In this document: piece by piece, positions 25,926 to 33,844 of the stretch | How the letters are laid out: each line of letters opens with the position of its first letter | How positions within the stretch are numbered: the stretch's first letter is position 1 | Origin: CALGLS01 sp047626155 | GTDB lineage: Bacteria > Bacteroidota > Bacteroidia > Chitinophagales > Saprospiraceae | Length of the DNA stretch: 57,104 nt | NCBI GenBank assembly: GCA_047626155.1 | Contig: JBLHRR010000019.1 | Location: 1-57,104, forward strand | Direction: 5' to 3' | The notes under the pieces: model-generated | The model's input: the letters and a program-made list of their open reading frames with translations, nothing else | Databases searched by the model: none | Told to the model about the DNA's origin: nothing | Made by a program: the position numbers and the translations under genes

Positions 25926-26672
25926 ATGAAATTGCTCGAAAATAAAGTAGCCCTTATCACTGGAGGTTCAAGAGGAATTGGAGAAGCCATTGTACGTCGT
26001 TATGTAACTGAAGGAGCTGCCGTGGCTTTCACCTATGTTTCTTCCAGTGAACGAGCGGAGACCATCTGTTCTGAATTAAATGCTGCTGGAGGGAAGGTGA
26101 AAGCTTACAAATCTGATGCAAGTTCTTATGAACAAGCAGAGGAACTCGTAAAAACAGTGTTGGCTGATTTTGAACGGGTAGATGTACTGATCAACAATGC
26201 AGGGATCACCAGAGACACGCTAATGCTGAGAATGAGTGAAGAGCAATGGGATCAGGTTATTCACACGAACCTGAAGTCCGTATTTAATTTAACAAAGCAT
26301 ATCCTGAGGCCTATGTTGAAAAACAGAAGCGGATCTATTATTAATATGAGTTCTGTAGTAGGAGTTTTTGGAAACGCAGGTCAGGCAAATTATGCAGCGT
26401 CAAAGGCAGGAATTTTTGGATTTACCAAGTCTATAGCTAAAGAGGTAGGGAGTCGCTCTATACGATGCAATGCAATTGCTCCAGGGTTTATAGAAACAGA
26501 TATGACACAAGAGTTGGATGAAAAGACAAAAGAGGCATTTCTAGCAGGTATTCCAATGAAGCGTTTAGGTAAGGGAGAGGAGGTAGCAGATGCCTGTGTT
26601 TTCCTTGGCTCTGATATGTCGGCATATATTTCTGGCCAGACCATCAGTGTTTGCGGCGCTTTAAATTGCTAG
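25926..26672 (+). CDS. fabG: 3-oxoacyl-[acyl-carrier-protein] reductase
   Basis: A 248-residue short-chain dehydrogenase/reductase that reduces 3-oxoacyl-ACP with NADPH in fatty acid elongation. The Rossmann motif GGSRGIG is at 13-19, NNAG at 90-93, and the catalytic Ser143, Tyr156 and Lys160 are in place (NYAASKAG). The C-terminus PGFIETDMT and ISGQTISVCGA are FabG-like. Its product feeds the FabZ domain encoded at 33845. Substrate specificity is inferred from overall FabG likeness. The next gene begins 27 nt downstream and is probably co-transcribed. Confidence 0.9.
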   Translation: MKLLENKVALITGGSRGIGEAIVRRYVTEGAAVAFTYVSSSERAETICSELNAAGGKVKAYKSDASSYEQAEELVKTVLADFERVDVLINNAGITRDTLMLRMSEEQWDQVIHTNLKSVFNLTKHILRPMLKNRSGSIINMSSVVGVFGNAGQANYAASKAGIFGFTKSIAKEVGSRSIRCNAIAPGFIETDMTQELDEKTKEAFLAGIPMKRLGKGEEVADACVFLGSDMSAYISGQTISVCGALNC

Positions 26673-26699
26673 GCTAAATTTTTTATTAAACAATCACCA

Positions 26700-27278
26700 A
26701 TGAGCTATCTCCGTCCTACTATCTTCGGAATTGTCATGCTACTTTATTTGTGGTATCCGTATACTATGATTCAAGAGCAGGAGGAGATATTACAGGAAGG
26801 AGTAGCTTACCGTTTTAAAACCAGACCAATTGATCCGGTGGATGCCTTTCGTGGGCGTTATATTATCTTAGGCTACGATAACTTTGAGCTTGACTATGCT
26901 GAGGATTCAAATGAATTCCAGTATGGGCAGCAAGTCTATGCTACTTTAGCAAAGGATTCTGCAGGCTATGCTTACTTCTCTGAACTTTTAACGAATGCTC
27001 CTTCCTCAGGAGACTTCTTACTGACAACATGTTTGAATTACAGAAAAGGAAAACTACGGTTTCAGATACCAGAAAACATGAATAAGTATTTCCTTAATGA
27101 ATCTATTGCCCCAGAAGCTGAACGTCTTTATCGTCAATTTAATACGGAAAGGGCTAACAGAGACTCTGTTTTTGTCTATGTAGATGCTAGAATTCTTAAC
27201 GGAAATGTATTGTTGGATAAAGTTTATTTTAAAGGAGAAACGGTAGAGAATTATATCCGTTCAGTAATGCCAAAATAG
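26700..27278 (+). CDS. GDYXXLXY-domain membrane-anchored protein
   Basis: 192 residues: an N-terminal membrane anchor (about 7-22), then a domain containing DPVDAFRGRYIILGYD, the region that names the GDYXXLXY family (here GRYIILGY, Arg in place of Asp), and a later LLDKVYFKGETVENYI. Members are often encoded beside DUF2157/DUF4401 membrane proteins, but none is present here. The function is unknown. It follows fabG by 27 nt and ends before a strong terminator. Confidence 0.75.
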   Translation: MSYLRPTIFGIVMLLYLWYPYTMIQEQEEILQEGVAYRFKTRPIDPVDAFRGRYIILGYDNFELDYAEDSNEFQYGQQVYATLAKDSAGYAYFSELLTNAPSSGDFLLTTCLNYRKGKLRFQIPENMNKYFLNESIAPEAERLYRQFNTERANRDSVFVYVDARILNGNVLLDKVYFKGETVENYIRSVMPK

Positions 27279-27439
27279 CTTGGTTTGCTGCTTTTTGCCA
27301 GAATCGGAGTGCCTTCCATATTTGTTTAACCTATAATAGTTACAGGTAGGGATGTATATCGTGAAGGTAGAGTCGCAGGGGGTAGTGGTAAATACGAGGA
27401 TATTGGTACAGGAGTAAGATATTGGTTTAAGAAATTTAT

Positions 27440-27482
27440 AAAAAAGAGCGCAAAATCAACAATTGATTTTGCGCTCTTTTTT
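27440..27482. terminator. Bidirectional terminator
   Basis: Perfect 20-bp inverted repeat (27440-27459 with 27463-27482) around a 3-nt loop with A- and T-runs; lies between convergent genes ending at 27278 and 27508. Confidence 0.92.
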
Positions 27483-27507
27483 TATACAAATTAAAAGATG
27501 ATCTAGT

Positions 27508-29472
27508 TTATTTCACACGTTCCAAAATCGCCGGATCAATCTCGTAGCCTAAGGCCTGCGCCTGCTGGAAATCCTGTTTAGCTAGCGCTTTATTTCCACT
27601 ACTTACGTGAATTTTTCCGCGTTCTACAAAGTAAATAGGCTGCGTATTTTTAATCTGAATGGCACGGTCAATATCACTAAGGGCCTGCTGCAGATTACCC
27701 AAACGATGGTTTGTAATTCCTTTCTCATACCAAATGTCAGCATTGAAAGGCTTTAATTTAAGGTAAGTACCGTGGTCTTGCAGCGCCTTGTCGTATTGTT
27801 GTAAGCCGGTGAAAACCAGAGAGCGATTCAGATAAGCATTTGCAAAGTCCGGTTCTACTTTAATTCCGTCATTTAAATCTTGCAAGGCTGCCTGAAGATT
27901 TCCTTTGGAACCATATGCTGCACCTCTATTGACAAAGAATTCAGCCTCTGTTTGCTTCATAGCGATGGCTTTGCTGTATTCAGCAATGGCCAAATCGGTA
28001 CGTTTACTATCAAAGTAAGTCTTGCCTAAACTGTTGTGCAACTCCCCGGTGGGTTGTATGCTGATCGCCTGTTTATAATCGATTTCGGCTTTGGCATTGT
28101 TCTTTTCAGTCTCTCTATAGTATCGTGCACGATTACCCCAAGGTAGCGTAGAACGATCGTAATACTTGAGTACATGTGTCCATAAGGTGCCACCGTTTTC
28201 CCAAATTTTGCATTGCTGATAAGTCATACCTGCAAAAACCAAAAGGTAAGCGCCGAAACCTATATTCAGAAACATCGTATGGCTTGGATTCTTTTTTCGC
28301 CAGGTATCATAAGCCCAGGCCACTAGGAAAAATAAACCCATGTAAGGGATGTAGGTGAAACGATCGGCTTTCAATCCTTGACCAGCACCCAGTATTTGTA
28401 ACAAGAACATTACATTGAAGGTGAAAAAAGAAAAAGCGAAGATAATTGCATGTTTTTTTTGCTGGAAAGCTTTGAATAAAAAGAAACCAATCACAGGGGT
28501 CGCGGCCAAGCAAGCCCAGTAGTCCCATGTTAATTGGGATACATAAGGATACAAAGGAGACATCTCATAAGGAAATACAAATTTGATCAAGTAGATACAA
28601 TAAGAAAATGCTCCTACCGCTAGACGATGGTGAATGCCATAGCTGGTTATTTCCTCATTGACGTTTATACTTCCTTCCGCGGATAGAAAATAAATACCGG
28701 CTAGACCAAAAGCCAAAGCCAATAACCAATAAGGCCATTTTTCTATAATTAACTTTAAATTCAAAGGGCGTTTAAAGTAATAATCAATAGCCAGCATAGA
28801 AAGTGGTAATGCAACCGCTTGTATTTTTGAGAACAGAGCAAGAACGAAAAGCACCAGTGTAATTATCTGGTAATAACTTTTCTTGTCCGGTGCTTTCAAA
28901 GATTTAATGTAATAGTAAATAGCAGGAAAGTAAAACGCACCCAATAGTACATCCTTCCGCTCAGTTACCCAGGCTACCGACTCTACTCGCATTGGATGAA
29001 TACCGAATAACAATGCAGCTACGATAGCAGCTTCTCGACTCAAATTGAGCAGCAGCATAATGCGATACACCATGAAAACGCAAAAGAGATGCAGTAGCAA
29101 ATTATTGAAGTGGAAAATCCAGGGTTTGTATTGCTGGCCATCGTGACCGCCTAGTATTTCTTTGTCAATCAAAAAGGTGAAAATAGGAAGGGGGTTATAG
29201 TTACCGATTATGGTTCCTTTTTCAAAGCTGAAAATGTTTTTAATGTTCTCCGCAGAAAACTCACGTAGGTTTTCATTCTCAAGAATATTGACATCATCAT
29301 CCCAATTGACAAACTTATTATCTAGGGTAGGGGAGAAGGCAATGGCTGTTACCAATAAAATAAGCAGGGCCGGTACATATAACGAAGGCTGACTCCAAAA
29401 AGACTTGGAGATCGGGCTTTTATGTTTCGCTTTATGTTTCTTAGCTGCTTTAGGCGTCTTTTTCTTGGACAT
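27508..29472 (-). CDS. TMTC-like multi-pass membrane protein with C-terminal TPR repeats
   Basis: 654 residues. A Lys-rich cytoplasmic start, then about ten membrane helices between residues 32 and 430, and tetratricopeptide repeats from about 455 to the end (for example LHNSLGKTYFDSKRTDLAIAEYSK-type units). The loop motif VNWDDD (55-60) and HPMRVESVAWVTERKDVL (159-176) are hallmarks of the GT-C fold TMTC family, whose eukaryotic members transfer mannose to proteins from a lipid-linked donor. The acidic residues D58-D60 would bind the metal or donor. A role in protein O-glycosylation is inference. It stands alone between two terminator-like regions. Confidence 0.8.
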   Translation of the reverse strand: MSKKKTPKAAKKHKAKHKSPISKSFWSQPSLYVPALLILLVTAIAFSPTLDNKFVNWDDDVNILENENLREFSAENIKNIFSFEKGTIIGNYNPLPIFTFLIDKEILGGHDGQQYKPWIFHFNNLLLHLFCVFMVYRIMLLLNLSREAAIVAALLFGIHPMRVESVAWVTERKDVLLGAFYFPAIYYYIKSLKAPDKKSYYQIITLVLFVLALFSKIQAVALPLSMLAIDYYFKRPLNLKLIIEKWPYWLLALAFGLAGIYFLSAEGSINVNEEITSYGIHHRLAVGAFSYCIYLIKFVFPYEMSPLYPYVSQLTWDYWACLAATPVIGFFLFKAFQQKKHAIIFAFSFFTFNVMFLLQILGAGQGLKADRFTYIPYMGLFFLVAWAYDTWRKKNPSHTMFLNIGFGAYLLVFAGMTYQQCKIWENGGTLWTHVLKYYDRSTLPWGNRARYYRETEKNNAKAEIDYKQAISIQPTGELHNSLGKTYFDSKRTDLAIAEYSKAIAMKQTEAEFFVNRGAAYGSKGNLQAALQDLNDGIKVEPDFANAYLNRSLVFTGLQQYDKALQDHGTYLKLKPFNADIWYEKGITNHRLGNLQQALSDIDRAIQIKNTQPIYFVERGKIHVSSGNKALAKQDFQQAQALGYEIDPAILERVK

Positions 29473-29584
29473 AAGAAGGAAGTTGTTATTATGGGCTTGG
29501 AAAGTAGAGGGGAGGGGTGGAAAAGTATTAATTATTAATCATACTTATCCGTCCGCTCAAATCTGCTAGTTATCTACGGGAAAC

Positions 29585-30298
29585 TCAGCTATTTGATTCG
29601 AGTAGCACCAATTCAATCATAGCAGAGATAGAAGGGCTTGATGCTATCCGTATATCTTTCAAACCTAAAGATAATAAGGCTTCTGCAGTTGTCTCCCCAA
29701 TAGCGAAAACCTTTTGCCATCTTTTTATAGCATAGCGTTGATAGTAAGCTTGAGCATTGAGTGGACTGGTGAAGAGTAGGAAGTGACATTGGGGTACCGA
29801 AAACTTTGTCATAGGTTGATTGTCATACACCACAAAGTCAATTTGATCCATCTTGTTTTCCTTCAGTAAATGCTGAACAGATTGTAGTGAATTTTTACCA
29901 CGAACAAACAGGACCTTTTTATTTTTTGCTTTTTTGAGGAAAGTTTGGGCCGTTGTCTCGGCCTTTCCTGTTCCTTCAAAATCAGGGTTAATATTGCGAC
30001 AGCTTTTTAAAAAGCCTGCACTCCCTTTCCCGAAGGTGGCATATTTCAATTGTTTTACTTTGCGTAGCATGCCCATACGAACGCCTGTCCAACAGGCAGG
30101 GTCATCCAGTCCATCGAAGTAATGACGAATGCCTTGCTTGCTATAGAAAAAAATCCAATCAGATTGCGGAACTTTGGTAAACGGAAGACGGGTGAATTCA
30201 ATAAGCGACTGACCATGAAGTAATAGGTTTTTTTCTAACAATTCTTCTACAAGAGAGCTGTCTTCTTCAAGGTCGCGAGTAATGAATACTTTTTTCAT
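29585..30298 (-). CDS. hemD: Uroporphyrinogen-III synthase
   Basis: 237 residues of the divergent two-lobed HemD fold, which closes hydroxymethylbilane with inversion of ring D. Recognisable pieces are VFITRDL at the start, WIFFYSKQGIRHYF, KYATFGKGSAGFL, KKVLFVRGKNS, HFLLFTSPLNAQAYYQ and VFAIGETTAEALLSLGL, which matches the conserved 'aIG..Ta.aL...G' end. Sequence conservation in this family is low, but hemC four genes upstream in the same run supports the call. It is the last gene of the hemC-bacillithiol transferase-exonuclease-hemD group. Confidence 0.87.
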   Translation of the reverse strand: MKKVFITRDLEEDSSLVEELLEKNLLLHGQSLIEFTRLPFTKVPQSDWIFFYSKQGIRHYFDGLDDPACWTGVRMGMLRKVKQLKYATFGKGSAGFLKSCRNINPDFEGTGKAETTAQTFLKKAKNKKVLFVRGKNSLQSVQHLLKENKMDQIDFVVYDNQPMTKFSVPQCHFLLFTSPLNAQAYYQRYAIKRWQKVFAIGETTAEALLSLGLKDIRIASSPSISAMIELVLLESNS

Positions 30299-30307
30299 GT
30301 GAAAGTG

Positions 30308-30892
30308 TTATTCAAATTCATCAATAGCTCCAATCTTCACTAGGGTATAAAAGCAATTTGCAGTAACCTTTACATCCAGGGCCGCATTATGGAGGCCTTG
30401 TGGCGTTTTTTTATAAAGCTTTAAATAGAGCTCTTTTTGAGAAGGCCATTTGTAGCGACCATGTGAACCTGGTATTTTACAATAGTGAGTGCTTTCTTGC
30501 ATCACACAAATTCGTTCTGTATCAAAAAGGACATGCTTTATTTGCTTACGGAAAAATTCAGCAGCAATTATTTTTTCTTGACCGTTCATGTTGTGCGCTA
30601 CTAGATATTTTGCCGGACGGATCGCTGCTGCGAATTTTTCCAACATTTCTTCTACAGGTACTCCTTGTTCCATTGCAATTTCAGTAGTAATGCCATTCCG
30701 ATTCGCCGATTCAACAGGGATTTCAAAACCATCAGGTTTTATGATGTACGTTTGGTGGTCCACCAGTTTTTTATTCATATCAAAAGCAATCCAAGCGATC
30801 TGAGTGATCCGTGGCCAGCTAGAAATTTCAGTATGTGGAGCTTTGTACTTTTTCGGCATACCTGCCGTTTCTATGTCGAAGAAAAAATGCAT
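30308..30892 (-). CDS. DnaQ-like 3'-5' exonuclease family protein with altered Exo II motif
   Basis: 194 residues of the DEDDh exonuclease fold. Exo I is intact (FFDIETAG, Asp6 and Glu8) and Exo III is intact (LHNAALDVKVT, His168 and Asp173). In Exo II the usual HNxxFD is HNMNGQ (100-105), so the metal-binding Asp is Gln105. The DNA reads CAC AAC ATG AAC GGT CAA clearly in frame. Activity may therefore be lost or changed. It lies between the bacillithiol transferase and hemD genes (10 nt from hemD), a context with no obvious link to DNA repair. Confidence 0.8.
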   Translation of the reverse strand: MHFFFDIETAGMPKKYKAPHTEISSWPRITQIAWIAFDMNKKLVDHQTYIIKPDGFEIPVESANRNGITTEIAMEQGVPVEEMLEKFAAAIRPAKYLVAHNMNGQEKIIAAEFFRKQIKHVLFDTERICVMQESTHYCKIPGSHGRYKWPSQKELYLKLYKKTPQGLHNAALDVKVTANCFYTLVKIGAIDEFE

Positions 30893-30967
30893 ATGTTATA
30901 TTTTAATGGTTCCTTGAAAATTTTATGTTATGAGGAACCAGGTCGTTTGTCAAAGAAAGGATTTAAT

Positions 30968-31489
30968 CTACTGAGCTGATATTTTGATATGGTTCAAATG
31001 ATGCTCTCCATGCCAGGCATAAAAGGCCAGCGCGTATTCCAATCGCCAAATGTCTTTACTTGCTGGATGAAAAAAAGTGCGCTGCCATTGTACGGAATCA
31101 AGTTGTTGTAAAACCAGAGCCCAGCGTTTATGTAAAGCGCTAATTAAATTAAGCGATGACTCAATGGGGGCTGATTTGCCATCAGGTAATTTCGCCCAGG
31201 CCACTTCATCATAAGGCCTGATAGCGGGGTTATCTTCCGTTAGTGCTAACTTAAAACGAGTATAACTATTGATGTGACTATCTGCAATGTGGTGAACTAC
31301 TTGTCGCGCGGTCCAACCATCAGGCCGATAAGGCGTACCCAATTGTTCCTCCGTCATTTCAGCAGTAATGGCTTCTAAGCGTTGTGGCAGAGAAGCTATT
31401 TGAGCAATGTAGCTTGCAATGGTTTCGGAGCTATAAGTAGCTGGTTCAGTAAAACGACCAATAGGAAAGCTTAGATTCTCGTGGAGCAT
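30968..31489 (-). CDS. bstA: YfiT/DinB-family putative bacillithiol transferase
   Basis: 173 residues of the DinB four-helix fold. The metal-binding histidines are visible: VVHHIADSH (66-67 region) and WHGEHHLNH (His160, His164). The motif GWTARQVVHHIADSH and the ending are those of the YfiT/BstA group, which joins bacillithiol to electrophiles or antibiotics. Bacteroidota commonly make bacillithiol, so the role is plausible; substrate is unknown. It lies 10 nt downstream of hemC on the same strand. Confidence 0.83.
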   Translation of the reverse strand: MLHENLSFPIGRFTEPATYSSETIASYIAQIASLPQRLEAITAEMTEEQLGTPYRPDGWTARQVVHHIADSHINSYTRFKLALTEDNPAIRPYDEVAWAKLPDGKSAPIESSLNLISALHKRWALVLQQLDSVQWQRTFFHPASKDIWRLEYALAFYAWHGEHHLNHIKISAQ

Positions 31490-31498
31490 AATAAAAAG

Positions 31499-32416
31499 CT
31501 ATGATTTTTTTCCTAACAGTTGCTCTACAACTCGCTCTGCTAATTGATGAGACGTACTTGAAGACATTTGAACTTTTGTCAATTCTCCATCCCAGGATTT
31601 TGCCATAGCAGCCCAAATATGGTAATTACCGTCTCCATCTTTTTCACAATAAGCACCCATCGGTAATTGACAACCACCATCTAAGAGTTTCAGAATCGTT
31701 CGTTCTACATTCGTTTTCTCCGCCACATCACTGTCGTGTAATTGCTTTACAATTCGCCGAGTAGGAATATCATCTTTTCTTGTTTGGAAAGCGAGGACAC
31801 CTTGCGCAGGAGCCGGTACAAATTCTTTTGGATGAAAACGAATCACTTTCAAATCGCTCAGGTCAATTTCCAATCGCTCCAAACCAGCAGCAGCTAATAA
31901 AATAGCATCAAAATTTCCCTCTTGTAATTTTCGTATCCGAGTTGGAACATTGCCACGGATGTCTGACATTTTAAGATCGGGACGGAAGTCCAAAAGCTGT
32001 GCTTTTCGTCTAGCAGAGGAAGTCCCCACTAAAGCTCCTTCGCTCAAAAATAAATCTGCTCCTTCAACGACAGCCTCTTTCCGGATCAGCATCCAATCAG
32101 CAGGATTAGCTCTATAAGAAACTCCGGAGATGGCCAACCCTTCCGGGGAGGTCGTTGGTAAATCTTTCATAGAGTGAACGGCCAAATCCACATCGCCTCT
32201 TAATAAGGAGTCTTCGATTTCTTTAGTAAAGAAACCTTTACCTTCCATTTTATCAAAGCTCAGATGTTGAATCCGGTCGCCTTTTGTCTTTATGATGGTC
32301 AACTCGGATTTATAGCTTAATTTCTTCAATTGAGCCTGTAAGAAATGAGCTTGCCAAAGGGCTAATTTACTTCCTCGAGTTCCGATTTTTACTATTGTTG
32401 TTTGCGCTTCTGACAT
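31499..32416 (-). CDS. hemC: Hydroxymethylbilane synthase (porphobilinogen deaminase)
   Basis: 305 residues from ATG 32416. It polymerises four porphobilinogens into hydroxymethylbilane. KIGTRGSKLALWQA, HSMKDLPT, GTSSARRKAQL, DIRGNVPTRIRKL and PAPAQGVLAFQ are standard motifs; Cys249 in LLDGGCQLPMGAYCE carries the dipyrromethane cofactor. The open frame extends 53 codons upstream to 32575, but that part overlaps a family A repeat on the other strand and a TATCTTTG -7 box sits at 32439-32432, 16 nt before the ATG, so the short start is correct. Confidence 0.95.
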   Translation of the reverse strand: MSEAQTTIVKIGTRGSKLALWQAHFLQAQLKKLSYKSELTIIKTKGDRIQHLSFDKMEGKGFFTKEIEDSLLRGDVDLAVHSMKDLPTTSPEGLAISGVSYRANPADWMLIRKEAVVEGADLFLSEGALVGTSSARRKAQLLDFRPDLKMSDIRGNVPTRIRKLQEGNFDAILLAAAGLERLEIDLSDLKVIRFHPKEFVPAPAQGVLAFQTRKDDIPTRRIVKQLHDSDVAEKTNVERTILKLLDGGCQLPMGAYCEKDGDGNYHIWAAMAKSWDGELTKVQMSSSTSHQLAERVVEQLLGKKS

Positions 32417-32431
32417 AGTTGTTATTTGCGG

Positions 32432-32439
32432 CAAAGATA
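32432..32439 (-). promoter_or_regulatory. -7 box of the hemC operon
   Basis: TATCTTTG on the minus strand, 15 nt upstream of the hemC ATG, giving a very short leader. No clear TTG -33 was found. Confidence 0.5.
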
Positions 32440-32532
32440 GTTTTTTTTGGAGTGATTGACGATTTGCGTATTTGTATTTTGAAACCTTTGACACAGCGCT
32501 TACGCTAATAGGCGGCTTGTTCAAACGATAAA

Positions 32533-32675
32533 CCCTCTTTGATAAATGAAGTGGTTCCCCAAAAGGATTTTTCAAAAACGGTCTTAGAATAATGGACTGA
32601 GCGTTGAAAACCTTATTGATGAGCTATAGGAACAGGGAATACTACCTAGCGGTCCGACAGGTTCGTCAAAGAGCT
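32533..32675 (+). repeat. Dispersed repeat family A, copy 3 (upstream of lpxD)
   Basis: Aligns with 3338-3457 and 25573-25693 but carries about 22 extra nt (32641-32662) inside the GGAAT/TCGTCAA block. Terminal blocks CTCTTTGA and TCAAAGAG are perfect 8-bp inverted repeats in this copy. It ends 49 nt before the lpxD ATG. Confidence 0.72.
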
Positions 32676-32724
32676 ACTATAAATACAATTCCCAAATCAC
32701 GAACTAAATCCTTATCTTCGCCCT

Positions 32725-33762
32725 ATGGAATTTACAGCAAAAGAAATTGCTTTACTGGTGAATGGCACGGTGGAAGGTGACGAGAATGTTGCTATAACTT
32801 CTCCGGCGAAGATAGAAGAAGCCCAGGAAGGAAATATCAGTTTCATTGCAAACCCTAAATATGAAAACTTCGCTATAACTACCAAGGCTTCTGTTCTTTT
32901 GGTAGGGGCTGATTTCGATACAAAAACACCAACAAATACAAGTCTGATTAGAGTAGAAAATGTCTATGCTGCTCTTGCCATCCTTCTCGATCATTATCAA
33001 GGTCAATCCAAACCGTCTTCAGGAATTGCTACTAATGCCTTCATTCATCCAAGTGCTACTATTGGTTCCAATGCTAGTATTGGGATGTTTAGCATCATAG
33101 AAGCTGGCGCAAAAGTAGGAGATAACTGCTTGATTTACCCACAGGTATACATCGGTAAAGATGTCGCATTAGGAGATGGGGTGACCTTGTACCCTGGCGT
33201 TAAAATTTACCACCAATGCCAAGTAGGGGATCGTTGTATTTTGCATGCCAATGCGATTATTGGTAGTGATGGTTTTGGTTTTACACCTACGGTAGAAGGG
33301 CATTTTGAAAAGATAGCGCAAATTGGAAACGTGGTATTGGAGTCGGACGTAGAAGTTGGTTCCAACACGGTAATAGATAGAGGAACAATGGGATCCACCA
33401 TTATTCGTCAAGGTGTCAAATTGGATAACCTGATCCAAATAGCTCATAATGTGGACATTGGTAAACACACTGTTATTGCTGCTCAGACTGGAGTCGCAGG
33501 TAGTACGCAAATCGGAGCGCATTGCCAGATAGGAGGACAGGTAGGATTTGTTGGGCACATCAAAGTAGCAGATGGAGCGAAAGTGCAAGCACAGAGTGGG
33601 GTGGCAGCAGCAATTAAAAAAGAGAACACAGCAGTATATGGTTCACCCGCCATCGGTTACAGCGAATATTTGCGCTCTTATGCGGTTTTTAAAAATTTAC
33701 CAGACTTGATGAAAAAGGTCAGAGACTTAGAAAAGCGGTTAAAGGATTTAGAGCAGGGTTAA
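32725..33762 (+). CDS. lpxD: UDP-3-O-acylglucosamine N-acyltransferase
   Basis: 345 residues; third committed step of lipid A synthesis, adding a second 3-hydroxyacyl chain. The N-terminal uridine-binding domain (ISFIANPKYENF) precedes hexapeptide repeats of the left-handed beta-helix, with catalytic His241 in LIQIAHNVDIG and the Gly-rich QTGVAGST. The C-terminal helix (LMKKVRDLEKRLKDLE) closes the trimer. A possible TATCTTCG -7-like box ends 5 nt before the ATG, so the message may be nearly leaderless if that is used. First gene of the lipid A cluster. Confidence 0.95.
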   Translation: MEFTAKEIALLVNGTVEGDENVAITSPAKIEEAQEGNISFIANPKYENFAITTKASVLLVGADFDTKTPTNTSLIRVENVYAALAILLDHYQGQSKPSSGIATNAFIHPSATIGSNASIGMFSIIEAGAKVGDNCLIYPQVYIGKDVALGDGVTLYPGVKIYHQCQVGDRCILHANAIIGSDGFGFTPTVEGHFEKIAQIGNVVLESDVEVGSNTVIDRGTMGSTIIRQGVKLDNLIQIAHNVDIGKHTVIAAQTGVAGSTQIGAHCQIGGQVGFVGHIKVADGAKVQAQSGVAAAIKKENTAVYGSPAIGYSEYLRSYAVFKNLPDLMKKVRDLEKRLKDLEQG

Positions 33763-33789
33763 AATGCCTAGTCATATCCTAAAAATATA

Positions 33790-33797
33790 TACCTTTG
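33790..33797 (+). promoter_or_regulatory. -7 box upstream of lpxC/fabZ
   Basis: TACCTTTG, 47 nt before the start codon; an internal promoter may supplement transcription from lpxD. Confidence 0.45.
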
Positions 33798-33844
33798 CGG
33801 GAAATGCCCCTAAACGCTCAGGCATCTTACACAAATAAGGAGAA

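Noticed and set aside
27330..27490. Open reading ending GKYEDIGTGVRYWF through the terminator
   Set aside because: Lacks a start codon and runs through a clear terminator hairpin; at best a short gene remnant that I cannot identify.
32417..32575. 53-codon N-terminal extension of hemC
   Set aside because: It overlaps a family A repeat and the hemC -7 box; HemC begins at the ATG at 32416.
33169..33588. 139-codon minus-strand frame within lpxD
   Set aside because: Antisense to the hexapeptide repeats of lpxD; long antisense frames arise from the repeated codon pattern.
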